DNA of 56,593 bases from Pradoshia eiseniae (GCF_002946355.1 NZ_PKOZ01000015.1:1-56593); one strand, 5' to 3'. Numbered from the stretch's first letter, positions 42,640 to 51,807 are shown. Notes: a model not told the origin generated them from the letters alone. Numbers and translations: made by a program.

Positions 42640-44283
42640 ATGAGCATGGGGCATTGGAATACAAAGGAAGGAATTTTAGATTTATTGCTAAGATTGGTCA
42701 GAGTTCCAAGCGTGACGGGAACAAGGGGTGAACTGCGGATGGAGGAGGAGATTGTCTCAATCCTCATGGAATTACCGTATTATCAAAAACGACCCGAATA
42801 TATTTTCAAAAAAGCGATTCGTCATGATTCACTCGATCGGAAAGCTGTGGCTTGTTTATATAAAGGGAATGATGAAAGAAACCGGACGATTATCCTGTTA
42901 AGTCATTACGATGTTGTAGGGGTGGAGGATTTCGGAAGACTTACGCCTCTTGCATTCTCCCCGATGGATTATACAAGAGCGCTGGAGCGAGAGGAGCTGC
43001 CTATAGACGCGAAAGAGGATTTGCAGTCGGGCGAATGGATATTCGGAAGAGGCATCATGGATATGAAGGCTGGGCTTGCTGTGCAGCTAGCCTTGATATC
43101 AGAGGTATGTAAACAGCAGGATCTCGGCTATAATCTTCTCCTTCTGGCAACGCCGGATGAGGAAAGGTATTCAGCAGGAATGTTTGCCGGGGTTGAATTA
43201 TTAGATGAAATCAGAGCACAATTTGGACTGAATTATGAGCTGACCATTTGTTCAGAGCCAAGCTTTGGAGCTTACCCTGGCGACCGGTCTAAATATTTCT
43301 ATACCGGATCAGTCGGAAAGATGCTCCCCCTCATTTATTGCACAGGAACAGAAACACATGTTGGAGAGCCTCTTGAGGGATTAAATGCCGCTTGGATGGC
43401 TAGTGTATTTGCTGAAAGGTCAGAGCTTTCGGCAGATTTTCTCGAAAGTTCACAGGGAGAACGTAATCCTTTACCGACGACCCTCAAGCTGACGGATTTA
43501 AAGGAATCATATGATGTACAAACACCCACGAATGCCTACATCCTTCTGAATATCCTCACACTCCTGCAAACTCCTGAGGATGTAATGAGCAAGCTAAAGA
43601 ATATTGGGAGAGAGAGCAGTGAATATATTGGGAAGCGGCTTATGGAAACCTATCAATCATTAGGCTATCAGGAAGGTGCCGATACACGGAATATCACTAA
43701 GCCAAAGGTGTATACGTATTGGGAATTATACGAGAAGGGACTAAAGGAGCATGGAAGTACCTTCCGCCAGGCTATTGAAGAACATGTTAAAAAGCTGGAG
43801 CAGGATCTTGGAACGAATATGGGGAAATTGACAGCTGCTATCGCTGGAGTAATTTCTTCTTATTTCAAACATTTGGCTCCCTTCTACTTGATCATGCTGT
43901 CACCGCCCTTTTATCCCCATGTATATCTGAAGGAAGACGAGAAGGATGAGAAGGCAAGGGGAGTGGTTATGAGTTGTATTGCTAAGGCGAAGAAGGAATA
44001 CAATGAAGAGATCGGAATGGTTTCTTATTTTCAGGGGCTGTCGGATGTCAGTTATTTCCGTCTGCGTGACAAAGAAAAGGTTGCCAAGGTTTTGGAGAAA
44101 GAGATGCCTCTTTATGGAGCAGGCTATGACATCCCGCTTGAATTAATTGCCGACCTAGATGTGCCTGCAATTAATATTGGTCCCTATGGGAAGGATGCCC
44201 ACAAGCGGACTGAGCGGCTGCATATCCCCTTCTCTACGGAAGTATTGCCGGCCTTGTTGAAGCATGCTGTCTATTCCTGCTAA
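42640..44283 (+). CDS. rocB: M20 family peptidase-like protein RocB (arginine utilisation)
   Basis: The 547-residue protein follows RocB: N-terminal L-V-R-V-P-S-V-T-G-T, L-L-S-H-Y-D-V-V-G-V near residue 90, G-R-G-I-M-D-M-K-A-G near residue 135, and T-P-D-E-E-R-Y-S-A-G. These keep the M20 metal ligands. RocB is part of the arginine/ornithine utilisation set in Bacillus, but its reaction is unproven; a deacylase or peptidase activity is likely. The other roc genes are not here. GGGGGCAG precedes the ATG. Confidence 0.9.
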   Translation: MSMGHWNTKEGILDLLLRLVRVPSVTGTRGELRMEEEIVSILMELPYYQKRPEYIFKKAIRHDSLDRKAVACLYKGNDERNRTIILLSHYDVVGVEDFGRLTPLAFSPMDYTRALEREELPIDAKEDLQSGEWIFGRGIMDMKAGLAVQLALISEVCKQQDLGYNLLLLATPDEERYSAGMFAGVELLDEIRAQFGLNYELTICSEPSFGAYPGDRSKYFYTGSVGKMLPLIYCTGTETHVGEPLEGLNAAWMASVFAERSELSADFLESSQGERNPLPTTLKLTDLKESYDVQTPTNAYILLNILTLLQTPEDVMSKLKNIGRESSEYIGKRLMETYQSLGYQEGADTRNITKPKVYTYWELYEKGLKEHGSTFRQAIEEHVKKLEQDLGTNMGKLTAAIAGVISSYFKHLAPFYLIMLSPPFYPHVYLKEDEKDEKARGVVMSCIAKAKKEYNEEIGMVSYFQGLSDVSYFRLRDKEKVAKVLEKEMPLYGAGYDIPLELIADLDVPAINIGPYGKDAHKRTERLHIPFSTEVLPALLKHAVYSC

Positions 44284-44289
44284 TCATAT

Positions 44290-44331
44290 TTCACCTCCTT
44301 TGTGAGAAGCTAAGTCAGTGAAGGAGGTGAA
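44290..44331 (+). promoter_or_regulatory. Hairpin that can sequester the ribosome binding site of the next small gene
   Basis: TTCACCTCCTT (44290-44300) is perfectly complementary to AAGGAGGTGAA (44321-44331), and the second arm is the whole Shine-Dalgarno of the gene starting at 44335. The first arm copies the anti-Shine-Dalgarno of 16S rRNA. Read-through RNA from rocB would fold this stem and block initiation unless it is opened. It has no T run, so it is not a typical terminator. Confidence 0.6.
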
Positions 44332-44334
44332 CAC

Positions 44335-44496
44335 ATGAGTCGAGGCAATAGCTTCAATCATAAGAAGAAGAGCCATCCAGGAGAATTTCCCCATCATGCC
44401 GAAACGGGCGGTAACCATGAGAAACATGAGACGGAAGAACAGTATATAGTTACAAAGGAAGCATTCAAGAATAGGGTGCCTAAAGAAGGCCATTGA
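44335..44496 (+). CDS. Small hydrophilic His/Glu/Lys-rich protein, unknown
   Basis: The 53-residue protein begins M-S-R-G-N-S-F-N-H-K-K-K and contains H-H-A-E-T-G-G-N-H-E-K-H, with no hydrophobic region. It has a near-perfect ribosome binding site, AAGGAGGTGA, six bases before the ATG, and a terminator just after the stop. It is therefore very likely real, although no family is recognised. Its translation may be controlled by the stem that contains its ribosome binding site. Confidence 0.65.
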   Translation: MSRGNSFNHKKKSHPGEFPHHAETGGNHEKHETEEQYIVTKEAFKNRVPKEGH

Positions 44497-44507
44497 TGGA
44501 ATTAATA

Positions 44508-44532
44508 GGCCGCCATAAAATGGCGGTCTTTT
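44508..44532 (+). terminator. Intrinsic terminator
   Basis: GGCCGCCAT and ATGGCGGTC pair (with one G-U pair) around AAA, followed by TTTTAT. Confidence 0.88.
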
Positions 44533-44656
44533 ATAGTACAGTTTCGTCATTTGGATAAGTTCTTATGTAACAGTTTTGAGATTCTTCCTATTTAATTTAT
44601 ATGGAAATAATTTATAACAATCCAATAACCCTTGATATATATGGTTTGTTTGCATT

Positions 44657-44698
44657 TTCACAAAATGATTGAAAAAAAGGTGTTCACAAATTCACATT
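44657..44698 (+). promoter_or_regulatory. Repeated TTCACA motifs upstream of pflB
   Basis: TTCACAAA occurs at 44657 and 44683, and TTCACATT at 44691. The reverse complement TTTGTGAA resembles ResD binding motifs and half-sites of FNR/Rex-type redox regulators in Bacillus. They lie 100-145 bases before pflB, where oxygen- or redox-responsive control would be expected. Confidence 0.5.
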
Positions 44699-44799
44699 TT
44701 AGATGTATCATTTGATTATAGATAACTGTTATACCTATCAATCAGTCATAAAACAAATCATTTGAAGCATATAAATGCAAGATAATGGAGGGTTTAAGT

Positions 44800-47052
44800 A
44801 TGGAACAAGTATTAACTAAAGTTAAAGATGCATGGAGAGGATTTGCTGGCGGCGACTGGCAGAAAGAAGTTAACACACGTGACTTCATCATGAAAAACAT
44901 CACTCCATACACTGGTAACGATGAATTCCTAGAAGGTCCAACTGAAGCAACAAAAGAATTATGGAAACAAGTAATGGATCTTACAAAACAAGAACGTGAA
45001 GCAGGCGGCGTCCTTGATCTCGATTCTACAATTGTTTCTACAATTACTTCACATGGTCCTGGCTATTTAAATAAAGACCTTGAAACAATCGTTGGTTTCC
45101 AAACAGATAAACCATTCAAGCGTTCTCTACAACCGTTCGGCGGTATCCGTATGGCAGTGGCTGCAGCTGAATCTTACGGTTTCACAGTAGATGAAGAGGT
45201 TCAAAAAATCTTCACTGAATACCGTAAAACACATAACCAAGGTGTATTCGATGCTTATACAGATGAAATGAAATTAGCTCGTAAAGCTGGTATCATCACT
45301 GGTCTTCCAGATGCATACGGACGCGGTCGTATCATCGGTGACTACCGTCGTGTAGCATTGTACGGTGTAGACTTCTTGATCGCAGAACGTAAGAGAGAAT
45401 TGAAAAACTATGGCTCAAGAACGATGTCTGAAGATGTTATTCGTCAACGTGAAGAAATGAATGAGCAAATTCGCGCGTTAGGTGAATTGAAACAATTAGC
45501 AGAGATCTATGGTTTCGACATCTCTAAACCAGCTACAAACGCAAAAGAAGCAGTACAATGGTTATACTTCGCTTACCTTGCTGCAATTAAAGAACAAAAC
45601 GGAGCTGCGATGTCTCTTGGACGTACTTCTTCCTTCCTTGACATCTATATCGAACGTGACCTTCGTGAAGGCACATTGACAGAACAAGAAGCACAAGAAA
45701 TCATTGACCACTTCGTTATGAAGCTTCGCCTTGTGAAGTTTGCTCGTACACCAGATTACAACCAATTGTTCAGTGGAGACCCAACTTGGGTAACAGAATC
45801 AATCGGTGGTATGGCATTGGATGGAAGAACACTTGTAACGAAAAACTCCTTCCGTTTCTTGCACACATTATCAAACCTTGGACCAGCTCCAGAGCCAAAC
45901 TTGACTGTATTATGGTCTACTAAGTTCCCTGAAGGCTTCAAGCGTTTCTGTGCAAAAATGTCTATCCAAACAAGTGCGATTCAGTACGAAAACGATGACA
46001 TCATGATCAGAGAATACGGCGATGACTACGGAATTGCTTGCTGTGTATCCGCTATGCGTATCGGTAAACAAATGCAATTCTTCGGAGCGCGTGCTAACCT
46101 TGCTAAAGCATTGCTTTACACAATCAATGGCGGCGTGGACGAAAAACTTAAAATCCAAGTTGGACCAAACTTCCAGCCAATCACTTCTGAAGTCTTAGAT
46201 TATGAAGAAGTTATGGCTAAATTCGATAACACAATGGAATGGCTTGCAGAGCTTTATATCAACACATTGAATGTTATCCACTACATGCATGATAAATACA
46301 GCTATGAGCGTATTGAAATGGCGTTGCATGATGTTGAAATCCTTCGTACAATGGCAGCAGGTATCGCTGGATTGTCCGTAGTAGCTGACGCATTGAGCGC
46401 AATTAAATATGCGCAAGTTAAACCAATCCGTGACGAAAACGGAGTAGCAGTTGACTTCGAAATCATCGGCGATTTCCCTAAATACGGAAACAACGATGAT
46501 CGCGTAGACGACATTGCGGTTGAGCTTGTAAGAACGTTCATGACTAAATTGAAAAAACATAAAACATACCGTAACTCTGTGCACACACAATCCATTCTTA
46601 CAATTACTTCTAACGTAGTATACGGTAAGAAAACTGGTAACACTCCAGATGGACGCCGTGCTGGTGAACCATTTGCGCCAGGTGCGAACCCAATGCACGG
46701 ACGTGACACAAAAGGTGCGTTAGCTTCCCTATCTTCAGTATCGAAGCTTCCGTATGAGTGCTCTCTAGATGGTATTTCTAACACATTCTCCATGGTGCCA
46801 AAAGCCCTTGGACGTGATGAAGACCAACGTGAAGCTAACCTTGCAGCGATTCTTGACGGTTATGCATCAAAAGAAGGTCACCACTTGAATATCAACGTAT
46901 TCAACCGTGACACATTACTTGATGCAATGGAGCACCCAGAAGAGTATCCGCAATTGACAATCCGTGTATCTGGATATGCGGTTAACTTCATCAAGCTTAC
47001 TCGTGAGCAGCAAATTGATGTTATCAACCGTACGTTCCATGAAACAATGTAA
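44800..47052 (+). CDS. pflB: Formate acetyltransferase (pyruvate formate-lyase)
   Basis: The 750-residue glycyl-radical enzyme has the catalytic cysteine pair C414-C415 in G-I-A-C-C-V-S-A-M and the radical glycine G725 in R-V-S-G-Y-A-V-N-F. It splits pyruvate with CoA into acetyl-CoA and formate under anaerobic conditions. The start is ATG at 44800 with GGAGGG upstream; a frame from 44785 crosses that site. Codon use is visibly biased (CGT for arginine, GTA, CCA, GGT), as in very highly expressed genes and unlike its neighbours. pflA follows, separated by a terminator-like hairpin. Confidence 0.98.
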   Translation: MEQVLTKVKDAWRGFAGGDWQKEVNTRDFIMKNITPYTGNDEFLEGPTEATKELWKQVMDLTKQEREAGGVLDLDSTIVSTITSHGPGYLNKDLETIVGFQTDKPFKRSLQPFGGIRMAVAAAESYGFTVDEEVQKIFTEYRKTHNQGVFDAYTDEMKLARKAGIITGLPDAYGRGRIIGDYRRVALYGVDFLIAERKRELKNYGSRTMSEDVIRQREEMNEQIRALGELKQLAEIYGFDISKPATNAKEAVQWLYFAYLAAIKEQNGAAMSLGRTSSFLDIYIERDLREGTLTEQEAQEIIDHFVMKLRLVKFARTPDYNQLFSGDPTWVTESIGGMALDGRTLVTKNSFRFLHTLSNLGPAPEPNLTVLWSTKFPEGFKRFCAKMSIQTSAIQYENDDIMIREYGDDYGIACCVSAMRIGKQMQFFGARANLAKALLYTINGGVDEKLKIQVGPNFQPITSEVLDYEEVMAKFDNTMEWLAELYINTLNVIHYMHDKYSYERIEMALHDVEILRTMAAGIAGLSVVADALSAIKYAQVKPIRDENGVAVDFEIIGDFPKYGNNDDRVDDIAVELVRTFMTKLKKHKTYRNSVHTQSILTITSNVVYGKKTGNTPDGRRAGEPFAPGANPMHGRDTKGALASLSSVSKLPYECSLDGISNTFSMVPKALGRDEDQREANLAAILDGYASKEGHHLNINVFNRDTLLDAMEHPEEYPQLTIRVSGYAVNFIKLTREQQIDVINRTFHETM

Positions 47053-47076
47053 TTAATACTCCTAAGTATTAAGCAG

Positions 47077-47109
47077 AGTCTCCCTGTCCAAAGCAGGGAG
47101 ACTTTCTTT
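47077..47109 (+). terminator. Hairpin between pflB and pflA
   Basis: AGTCTCCCTG and CAGGGAGACT form a 10-bp stem followed by TTCTTTT. Partial termination here would keep the activase at a lower level than the lyase. Confidence 0.85.
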
Positions 47110-47154
47110 TAAAAACGTATTTACATTTTTTGAAAAAAGAAAGGATGGGATCTC

Positions 47155-47910
47155 GTGATTTACGGGAATATACACTCTGTTGAAACGTGTGGAACAGTCG
47201 ATGGCCCAGGGATCCGTTACATTGTATTCACTCAAGGTTGTTTATTGCGATGCCAGTACTGCCATAATGCCGATACTTGGAAAATTGGTGATGGCAAACA
47301 GGTGACTCCTGAAGAAATTGTTGAAGATGTTGTGAAATACAAAGCTTTTATGGATGCTTCAGGCGGTGGTATCACGGTAAGCGGCGGCGAACCGCTTTTG
47401 CAAATTCCATTTGTCACTGAGCTGTTTAAGCTTTGCAAGGCAAAAGGCATTCACACAACGATTGATACTTCTGGCGGATGCTTTGCTAATAAGCCGGAAT
47501 TCCTTGAGGAACTGGATGAGTTGTTAAAATACACAGATTTGATTCTGTTGGATATAAAGCATATTGACAGCAAACGTCATGTCAAGCTGACAGGTAAACC
47601 GAATGAGCATATTTTAGAATTTGCCCGTTATCTCTCTGATAAGAAGGTGCCGGTCTGGATCAGACATGTATTGGTGCCGACTATCAATGATCAGGATGAA
47701 TACCTAGAGGAATTAGGAGACTTCATTGGAACATTAGAGAACGTCGAGAAGGTTGAAATCCTGCCTTATCATCAGTTAGGAGTCTATAAATGGGAAGCTC
47801 TTGGGTATAAATATCCACTTTCTGAAATTAGCTCACCTAGTGATGAATCTGTGGAACATGCTTATCAGATGCTAACAAGAAACTTAAAGAAGCCTGTTTC
47901 TCAAGGCTGA
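47155..47910 (+). CDS. pflA: Pyruvate formate-lyase activating enzyme (radical SAM)
   Basis: The 251-residue radical SAM enzyme has the cluster motif C29-x3-C33-x2-C36 in [16 protein letters not shown] follows near residue 80, and D-I-K-H-I-D near residue 138. It installs the glycyl radical on PflB using SAM and an iron-sulfur cluster. The start is GTG with AAAGGATGGGA upstream. It lies directly after pflB, the classical order. Confidence 0.97.
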   Translation: MIYGNIHSVETCGTVDGPGIRYIVFTQGCLLRCQYCHNADTWKIGDGKQVTPEEIVEDVVKYKAFMDASGGGITVSGGEPLLQIPFVTELFKLCKAKGIHTTIDTSGGCFANKPEFLEELDELLKYTDLILLDIKHIDSKRHVKLTGKPNEHILEFARYLSDKKVPVWIRHVLVPTINDQDEYLEELGDFIGTLENVEKVEILPYHQLGVYKWEALGYKYPLSEISSPSDESVEHAYQMLTRNLKKPVSQG

Positions 47911-47923
47911 TATCGAGTAAGAT

Positions 47924-47956
47924 AAGGTAGAGGAGATGATTCCTCTACCTTTTTTG
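47924..47956 (+). terminator. Intrinsic terminator of pflBA
   Basis: AAGGTAGAGGA and TCCTCTACCTT form an 11-bp stem followed by TTTTT. Confidence 0.93.
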
Positions 47957-47976
47957 GTTATAAGGAGGCCATCTTA

Positions 47977-48225
47977 ATGTTAGTGAAATGGAATGCAGAT
48001 GAGAGAAAGCGAATAATCAGTGAAATTCAGTATTTCTATCATCAGGAACGCGATGAGGAGATTGGTGAGCTAGCAGCCGGCACAATTCTTGATTTTTTTG
48101 CAGAACAGATTGGCCCCTACTATTATAATGCTGGGATTAAGGATGCGGTGAAGCAAGCTGAGGTTCATGCAAGCAGATTGGAAGAGGATTTGTATGCGTT
48201 GTTAAGAAAAGGGAATAAACGATAA
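47977..48225 (+). CDS. DUF2164 family protein
   Basis: The 82-residue helical protein has the DUF2164 pattern, with I-Q-Y-F-Y-H-Q-E-R-D-E-E-I-G near residues 18-31 and F-F-A-E-Q-I-G-P-Y-Y-Y-N-A-G in the middle. Its function is unknown. AAGGAGG precedes the ATG, and it is followed by a bidirectional terminator. Confidence 0.88.
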   Translation: MLVKWNADERKRIISEIQYFYHQERDEEIGELAAGTILDFFAEQIGPYYYNAGIKDAVKQAEVHASRLEEDLYALLRKGNKR

Positions 48226-48227
48226 AG

Positions 48228-48270
48228 AAAGCCCGCACCAGGACGTTCAAGTCTTTAGGTGCGGGCTTTT
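48228..48270. terminator. Bidirectional terminator
   Basis: AAAGCCCGCACC and GGTGCGGGCTTT form a perfect 12-bp stem between two converging genes. Confidence 0.92.
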
Positions 48271-48274
48271 ATAG

Positions 48275-48733
48275 TTAGAGGCGTTTTGCTCCAACATAAC
48301 GCTTCTTCCAATATGAGTTGGTGAGTTTATCTGTTTTGACACCCTTTGATGCAGCATGAATCATTGTGTTATTTCCCATATAGATTGCTACATGGGAGAT
48401 TCCTTTGCCGGATGTATTGAAAAAAAGCAGGTCGCCTTTTTTCAGTTTGGACTTAGATATTTTTGTTCCCTTTTTGTAAAGGGATGTTGTAGTGCGTGGT
48501 AAAGTCTTTCCGGTCGCTTTCTTAACGGTGTAGTTTACAAATCCTGAACAGTCAAATCCCACTGGTGTGATGCCGCCCCATTTATAGGGTGTACCAATAT
48601 ATTTCTTTCCGGTATTGACAATTTTATTGACACTATTCGATGAAAAGGCTGCGGAAGCGTCTGATTGACCAGGTCCAAATGGCAAAAGAGCGGACGACAA
48701 CAGAATCGTAACAGCGATGATTAATTTTTTCAC
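48275..48733 (-). CDS. Secreted NlpC/P60 family peptidoglycan hydrolase
   Basis: The 152-residue precursor has a signal peptide (K-K-L-I-I-A-V-T-I-L-L, cleavage probably after A-S-A or A-A). A single NlpC/P60 domain follows, with catalytic C62 in V-G-F-D-C-S-G-F-V, histidine in S-H-V-A-I-Y-M-G and a third polar site in M-I-H-A-A-S. It has no LysM or SH3 binding domain, so it is a minimal D,L-endopeptidase cutting stem peptides. The start is GTG at 48733, supported by GGGGGTC; the longer frame has no site of its own. Confidence 0.92.
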   Translation of the reverse strand: MKKLIIAVTILLSSALLPFGPGQSDASAAFSSNSVNKIVNTGKKYIGTPYKWGGITPVGFDCSGFVNYTVKKATGKTLPRTTTSLYKKGTKISKSKLKKGDLLFFNTSGKGISHVAIYMGNNTMIHAASKGVKTDKLTNSYWKKRYVGAKRL

Positions 48734-48775
48734 GATAGACCCCCATTTATATGTTCGACGGTTTTGGTAAATCAT

Positions 48776-49107
48776 ACCGCCTTTTCTCTACTTTTTTACT
48801 ATAACTAAAAACCTAGTTTTGTAGGTTACAACACTATTAGAAAAAAATGACAATAATATTACATGAAATTATGGTCGTCGACATAATTGTTAAAATGCTA
48901 GGTAGAACAGCTCGTATAACTGGCTTTATTCATCTATTATCCACTTGTCATGAAAGGTGGATTTTGTCTAAATGCGTAAAAACTAAATGATTTACCCGGT
49001 GCCTTTTTACCTATTCTCAATAAGATAGTCTAAATGAGCTTGAATTCTTGTAAAGGAATGAGGAGGGGAACCGATATTAAGATAGATACTAGATTAGTAG
49101 GGAACGG
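48776..49107. other. Divergent gap between the NlpC/P60 gene and motA
   Basis: About 330 bases without a gene. It holds the sigma-D-type promoter of motAB at 49051-49077. The rest is AT-rich, and no promoter of the NlpC/P60 gene was identified with confidence. Confidence 0.5.
49051..49077 (+). promoter_or_regulatory. Sigma-D (motility) promoter of motAB
   Basis: TAAA (49051-49054), 15 bases, then ACCGATAT (49070-49077) match the sigma-D consensus TAAA-N15-GCCGATAT at all but one position. It lies about 30 bases before motA. The motAB genes of B. subtilis are also sigma-D-dependent. Confidence 0.82.
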
Positions 49108-49935
49108 GTGAAGAGAATGGATAAGACATCAATAATAGGAATCTTACTGGCTATCATTTCGGTTGGTACAGGAATGGTAATGAAGGGAGTGGATATATCA
49201 GTTCTTATCAATCCGGCTGCTATCTTAATTATTTTGGCAGGGACGGCGGCGGCCGTGTTTGTCGCATTTCCGACCTACGAACTTATAAAGCTCCCGAAAT
49301 TAATCAAGATCATTTTCATTGAAGAGAAGGGCATCACGGCTGATGAATTAATATATACGTTTTCACAATGGGCTCAAATTGCCCGCAAGGAAGGACTTCT
49401 CGCTTTAGAGAAGATTTCTGAAACGGTGGAAGATGCTTTCCTTCGCAATGGGTTGAATATGGCTGTAGAAGGACAAAGCGCGGAATACATAAGGAATATA
49501 TTATCTGACGAGATTGACGCGATGGAAGAGAGACATTCCGTCGGTTCACAAATATTTACGCAAGCTGGAACATATGCACCGACACTGGGGGTACTAGGAG
49601 CTGTTGTCGGACTGATTGCCGCATTAGGAAATATGAGTGATACGGTAGTGCTAGGTAATGCCATAAGTGCTGCTTTTGTCGCTACCTTGATGGGAATCTT
49701 CACTGGTTACTTACTTTGGCATCCTTTCGCTAATAAGCTAAGACGCAAATCCAGAGAGGAAGTCAGACGGAAAGAAATGATGATTGAGGGAATCCTATCT
49801 ATTCTAGAAGGGGAAGCTCCGCGAACAATTGAGCAAAAGCTATCCTCCTATTTGCCATCGGCAGAACGAAAAAAATGGTTGGAAGGCGAGATGAGAGAGT
49901 ATGTCCAGGCGAAGAAAGAAGAAATCTCAGCATGA
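49108..49935 (+). CDS. motA: Flagellar motor stator protein MotA
   Basis: The 275-residue protein has four membrane segments (about 9-27, 34-53, 150-170, 182-203). The cytoplasmic loop carries E-E-K-G-I-T-A-D and G-L-L-A-L-E-K-I-S-E, and the family motif G-T-Y-A-P-T-L-G-V-L-G-A-V-V-G-L sits before the third helix. With MotB it forms the ion channel that turns the flagellum. GTG at 49108 has AGGG at fair spacing; ATG at 49117 is an alternative. The end of the gene overlaps motB by 35 bases. Confidence 0.95.
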   Translation: MKRMDKTSIIGILLAIISVGTGMVMKGVDISVLINPAAILIILAGTAAAVFVAFPTYELIKLPKLIKIIFIEEKGITADELIYTFSQWAQIARKEGLLALEKISETVEDAFLRNGLNMAVEGQSAEYIRNILSDEIDAMEERHSVGSQIFTQAGTYAPTLGVLGAVVGLIAALGNMSDTVVLGNAISAAFVATLMGIFTGYLLWHPFANKLRRKSREEVRRKEMMIEGILSILEGEAPRTIEQKLSSYLPSAERKKWLEGEMREYVQAKKEEISA

Positions 49936-50686
49936 GGAACATATGTCTGAATCATGGCTCTTGCCATATAGTGATCTCTTAACCTTGCTGCTGGCCCTAT
50001 TTATTGTTCTGTTTGCGATGAGTTCGGTCGATTCGAGTAAATTCGATAAAATCTCTCGTGCTTTCAATATGGCATTTGAGGGTGGTACAGGTGTTTTTCA
50101 AAACCCTAGCCCTATGCCTGAAGACAGGCTGACAGGAATCAAGGGAGAAGAAGGGACAGATAAAGAAAAAGAAAAGGAAAAAGAAAAGAAGCCTGCAGAT
50201 ATGGAAAAAGAGAAGCTATCTGACATTCAAGAGAAGATGAATGCCTATATTGCAGAAAATGAACTGGATGGAAAGCTGGATACGTCATTGACGGATGGGG
50301 GACTTCTCCTTACAATCCGTGATAATGTGCTTTTTGATTCTGGTATTGCTGAAGTTAGGAAGGGGGATGAAGATGTGGCACGAGAAATCGCTTCCCTGCT
50401 AGTGATGGAACCGCCGCGCAACATTATGATTAGCGGACATACGGATAATGTGCCGATCCAGAATGTTGAATATGAATCGAATTGGGAACTAAGTGTTATG
50501 CGAGCGGTCAACTTCATGAAACTTCTGTTGGAGAACGAAAAGCTTAATCCAGCTCTATTCAGCGCAAATGGATTTGGAGAATATAAGCCCGTAGTTTCAA
50601 ATGAAACCGAGGCTGGAAAGGCAAGAAACAGGCGAGTGGAAATTTTGATTCTGCCCCAGACCTCCCTTGTTGAAGCAACACAATGA
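49901..50686 (+). CDS. motB: Flagellar motor stator protein MotB
   Basis: The 261-residue protein has a basic N-terminus, one membrane helix with the essential ion-binding aspartate D25 in W-L-L-P-Y-S-D-L-L-T-L-L, a lysine/glutamate-rich linker (about 85-110) and a C-terminal OmpA-like peptidoglycan-binding domain (I-S-G-H-T-D-N-V-P-I, R-N-R-R-V-E-I-L). The helix and linker follow proton-type Bacillus MotB rather than sodium-type MotS. It starts inside motA, so the two are translationally coupled. Confidence 0.95.
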   Translation: MSRRRKKKSQHEEHMSESWLLPYSDLLTLLLALFIVLFAMSSVDSSKFDKISRAFNMAFEGGTGVFQNPSPMPEDRLTGIKGEEGTDKEKEKEKEKKPADMEKEKLSDIQEKMNAYIAENELDGKLDTSLTDGGLLLTIRDNVLFDSGIAEVRKGDEDVAREIASLLVMEPPRNIMISGHTDNVPIQNVEYESNWELSVMRAVNFMKLLLENEKLNPALFSANGFGEYKPVVSNETEAGKARNRRVEILILPQTSLVEATQ

Positions 50687-50702
50687 ATATGAACCAATAA
50701 GC

Positions 50703-50735
50703 AGCATGCTCACATAGGAGGGCATGCTCTTTTCA
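50703..50735 (+). terminator. Intrinsic terminator of motAB
   Basis: AGCATGC and GCATGCT pair over 7 bp, followed by a T-rich tract. Confidence 0.8.
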
Positions 50736-50820
50736 TTTTTCATGATTGGGTTTATAAAAGTCCTTGGAGGGAAGAAATGGAAGTGTAGATACATTTCAGA
50801 ACTATGGGAGGAATGGAAAA

Positions 50821-51339
50821 ATGGGTAAAAAAATTGCATGTGTAATCACAGACTTATTCGAAGATGTAGAATACACAGATCCAGTAAAGTCTTTTAAAGA
50901 GGCTGGTCATGAAGTGGTGAACATTGGTTTTGAGAAAGGGCAAACGGTAAAAGGGAAACAGGGACAGGAACAAGTATCAATCGATAAAGGCATTGGCGAA
51001 GTTACTCCTGATGAGTATGATGCATTACTTATCCCTGGCGGCTTCTCACCAGATCAGCTTCGCGGCGATGAGCGCTTTGTTTCGTTCACAAAAGCTTTCA
51101 TGGATGAGAAAAAGCCGGTTTTTGCAATCTGTCATGGACCGCAGCTGCTCATTACGGCTAAAGCACTTGATGGCCGCAATGTGACAGGATATAAGTCCAT
51201 TAAGGTAGATTTGGAATATGCAGGAGCAACCTATCATGACCAAGAGGTATTCGTGTGCGGCGAACAGCTTGTGACAAGCAGGCAGCCGGATGATATCCCT
51301 GCCTTTAATCGTGAATCCCTGGCTCTGCTTTCTAAATAA
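50821..51339 (+). CDS. DJ-1/PfpI family protein, YfkM-like (general stress protein 18 type)
   Basis: The 172-residue protein has the class-I-amidotransferase-like DJ-1/PfpI fold. The nucleophilic cysteine lies in F-A-I-C-H-G-P-Q-L-L near residue 104, preceded by L-L-I-P-G-G-F-S-P-D. Family members act as deglycases, proteases or stress chaperones. The start is the ATG at 50821 after GGGAGGAATGG; the longer frame crosses this site. It is neighbour to a UPF0435 gene and a YfkH-like gene, an arrangement resembling the yfk region of B. subtilis. Confidence 0.92.
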   Translation: MGKKIACVITDLFEDVEYTDPVKSFKEAGHEVVNIGFEKGQTVKGKQGQEQVSIDKGIGEVTPDEYDALLIPGGFSPDQLRGDERFVSFTKAFMDEKKPVFAICHGPQLLITAKALDGRNVTGYKSIKVDLEYAGATYHDQEVFVCGEQLVTSRQPDDIPAFNRESLALLSK

Positions 51340-51343
51340 TATC

Positions 51344-51379
51344 AAAAGGGAAGGACATTATTTTGTCCCTCCCTTTTTT
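51344..51379. terminator. Bidirectional terminator
   Basis: AAAGGGA.GGAC and GTCC.TCCCTTT form an interrupted stem ending in six Ts, between converging genes. Confidence 0.85.
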
Positions 51380-51380
51380 G

Positions 51381-51614
51381 CTATTTCTTAAGATTGCCGA
51401 GTTCTTCCACGATTGCCTGCATCTCTCTTGGACTAAAGCGGTCCTTTGACATGACCATTTCATAAATCTCGAGCAAGTCTTCGTAGGAGCTTGCTGTGAA
51501 GCTTTCTGGCTTCATAGCAGCAGCGTTAATCATTTGTAATTTTCCCTGTATGGATGAAATGATGTGTTCAATGTTCTCTGGGCTTTTCTTCGTTAAATCA
51601 GCCAATATATTCAT
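51381..51614 (-). CDS. yfkK: UPF0435/DUF1128 family protein (YfkK-like)
   Basis: The 77-residue helical protein begins M-N-I-L-A-D-L-T-K-K-S-P-E-N-I and ends with R-F-S-P-R-E-M-Q-A-I-V-E-E-L-G, the pattern of the Bacillus UPF0435 family. Its function is unknown. GAGGGATG precedes the start. Confidence 0.9.
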   Translation of the reverse strand: MNILADLTKKSPENIEHIISSIQGKLQMINAAAMKPESFTASSYEDLLEIYEMVMSKDRFSPREMQAIVEELGNLKK

Positions 51615-51807
51615 CCCTCACTTTTATGATTGATAGCCTTTATTTTTCCATGTATCTATACAGGTGTCAAACAGTTATTTTTCCTATGGTTGAAGAGAGG
51701 GTATGAACGATGAATTATATAGATGAAATCAGGAGATGATGTTTACAACTTCCTTTATATAGGTAAATCTATGAATATAAATTAAAATATAAAAAGGAGC
51801 GATTGAT

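Noticed and set aside
46195-46793. Long minus-strand frames of more than 160 residues inside pflB
   Set aside because: They arise from the strong codon bias of pflB, which removes stops on the opposite strand, and they have no start signals.
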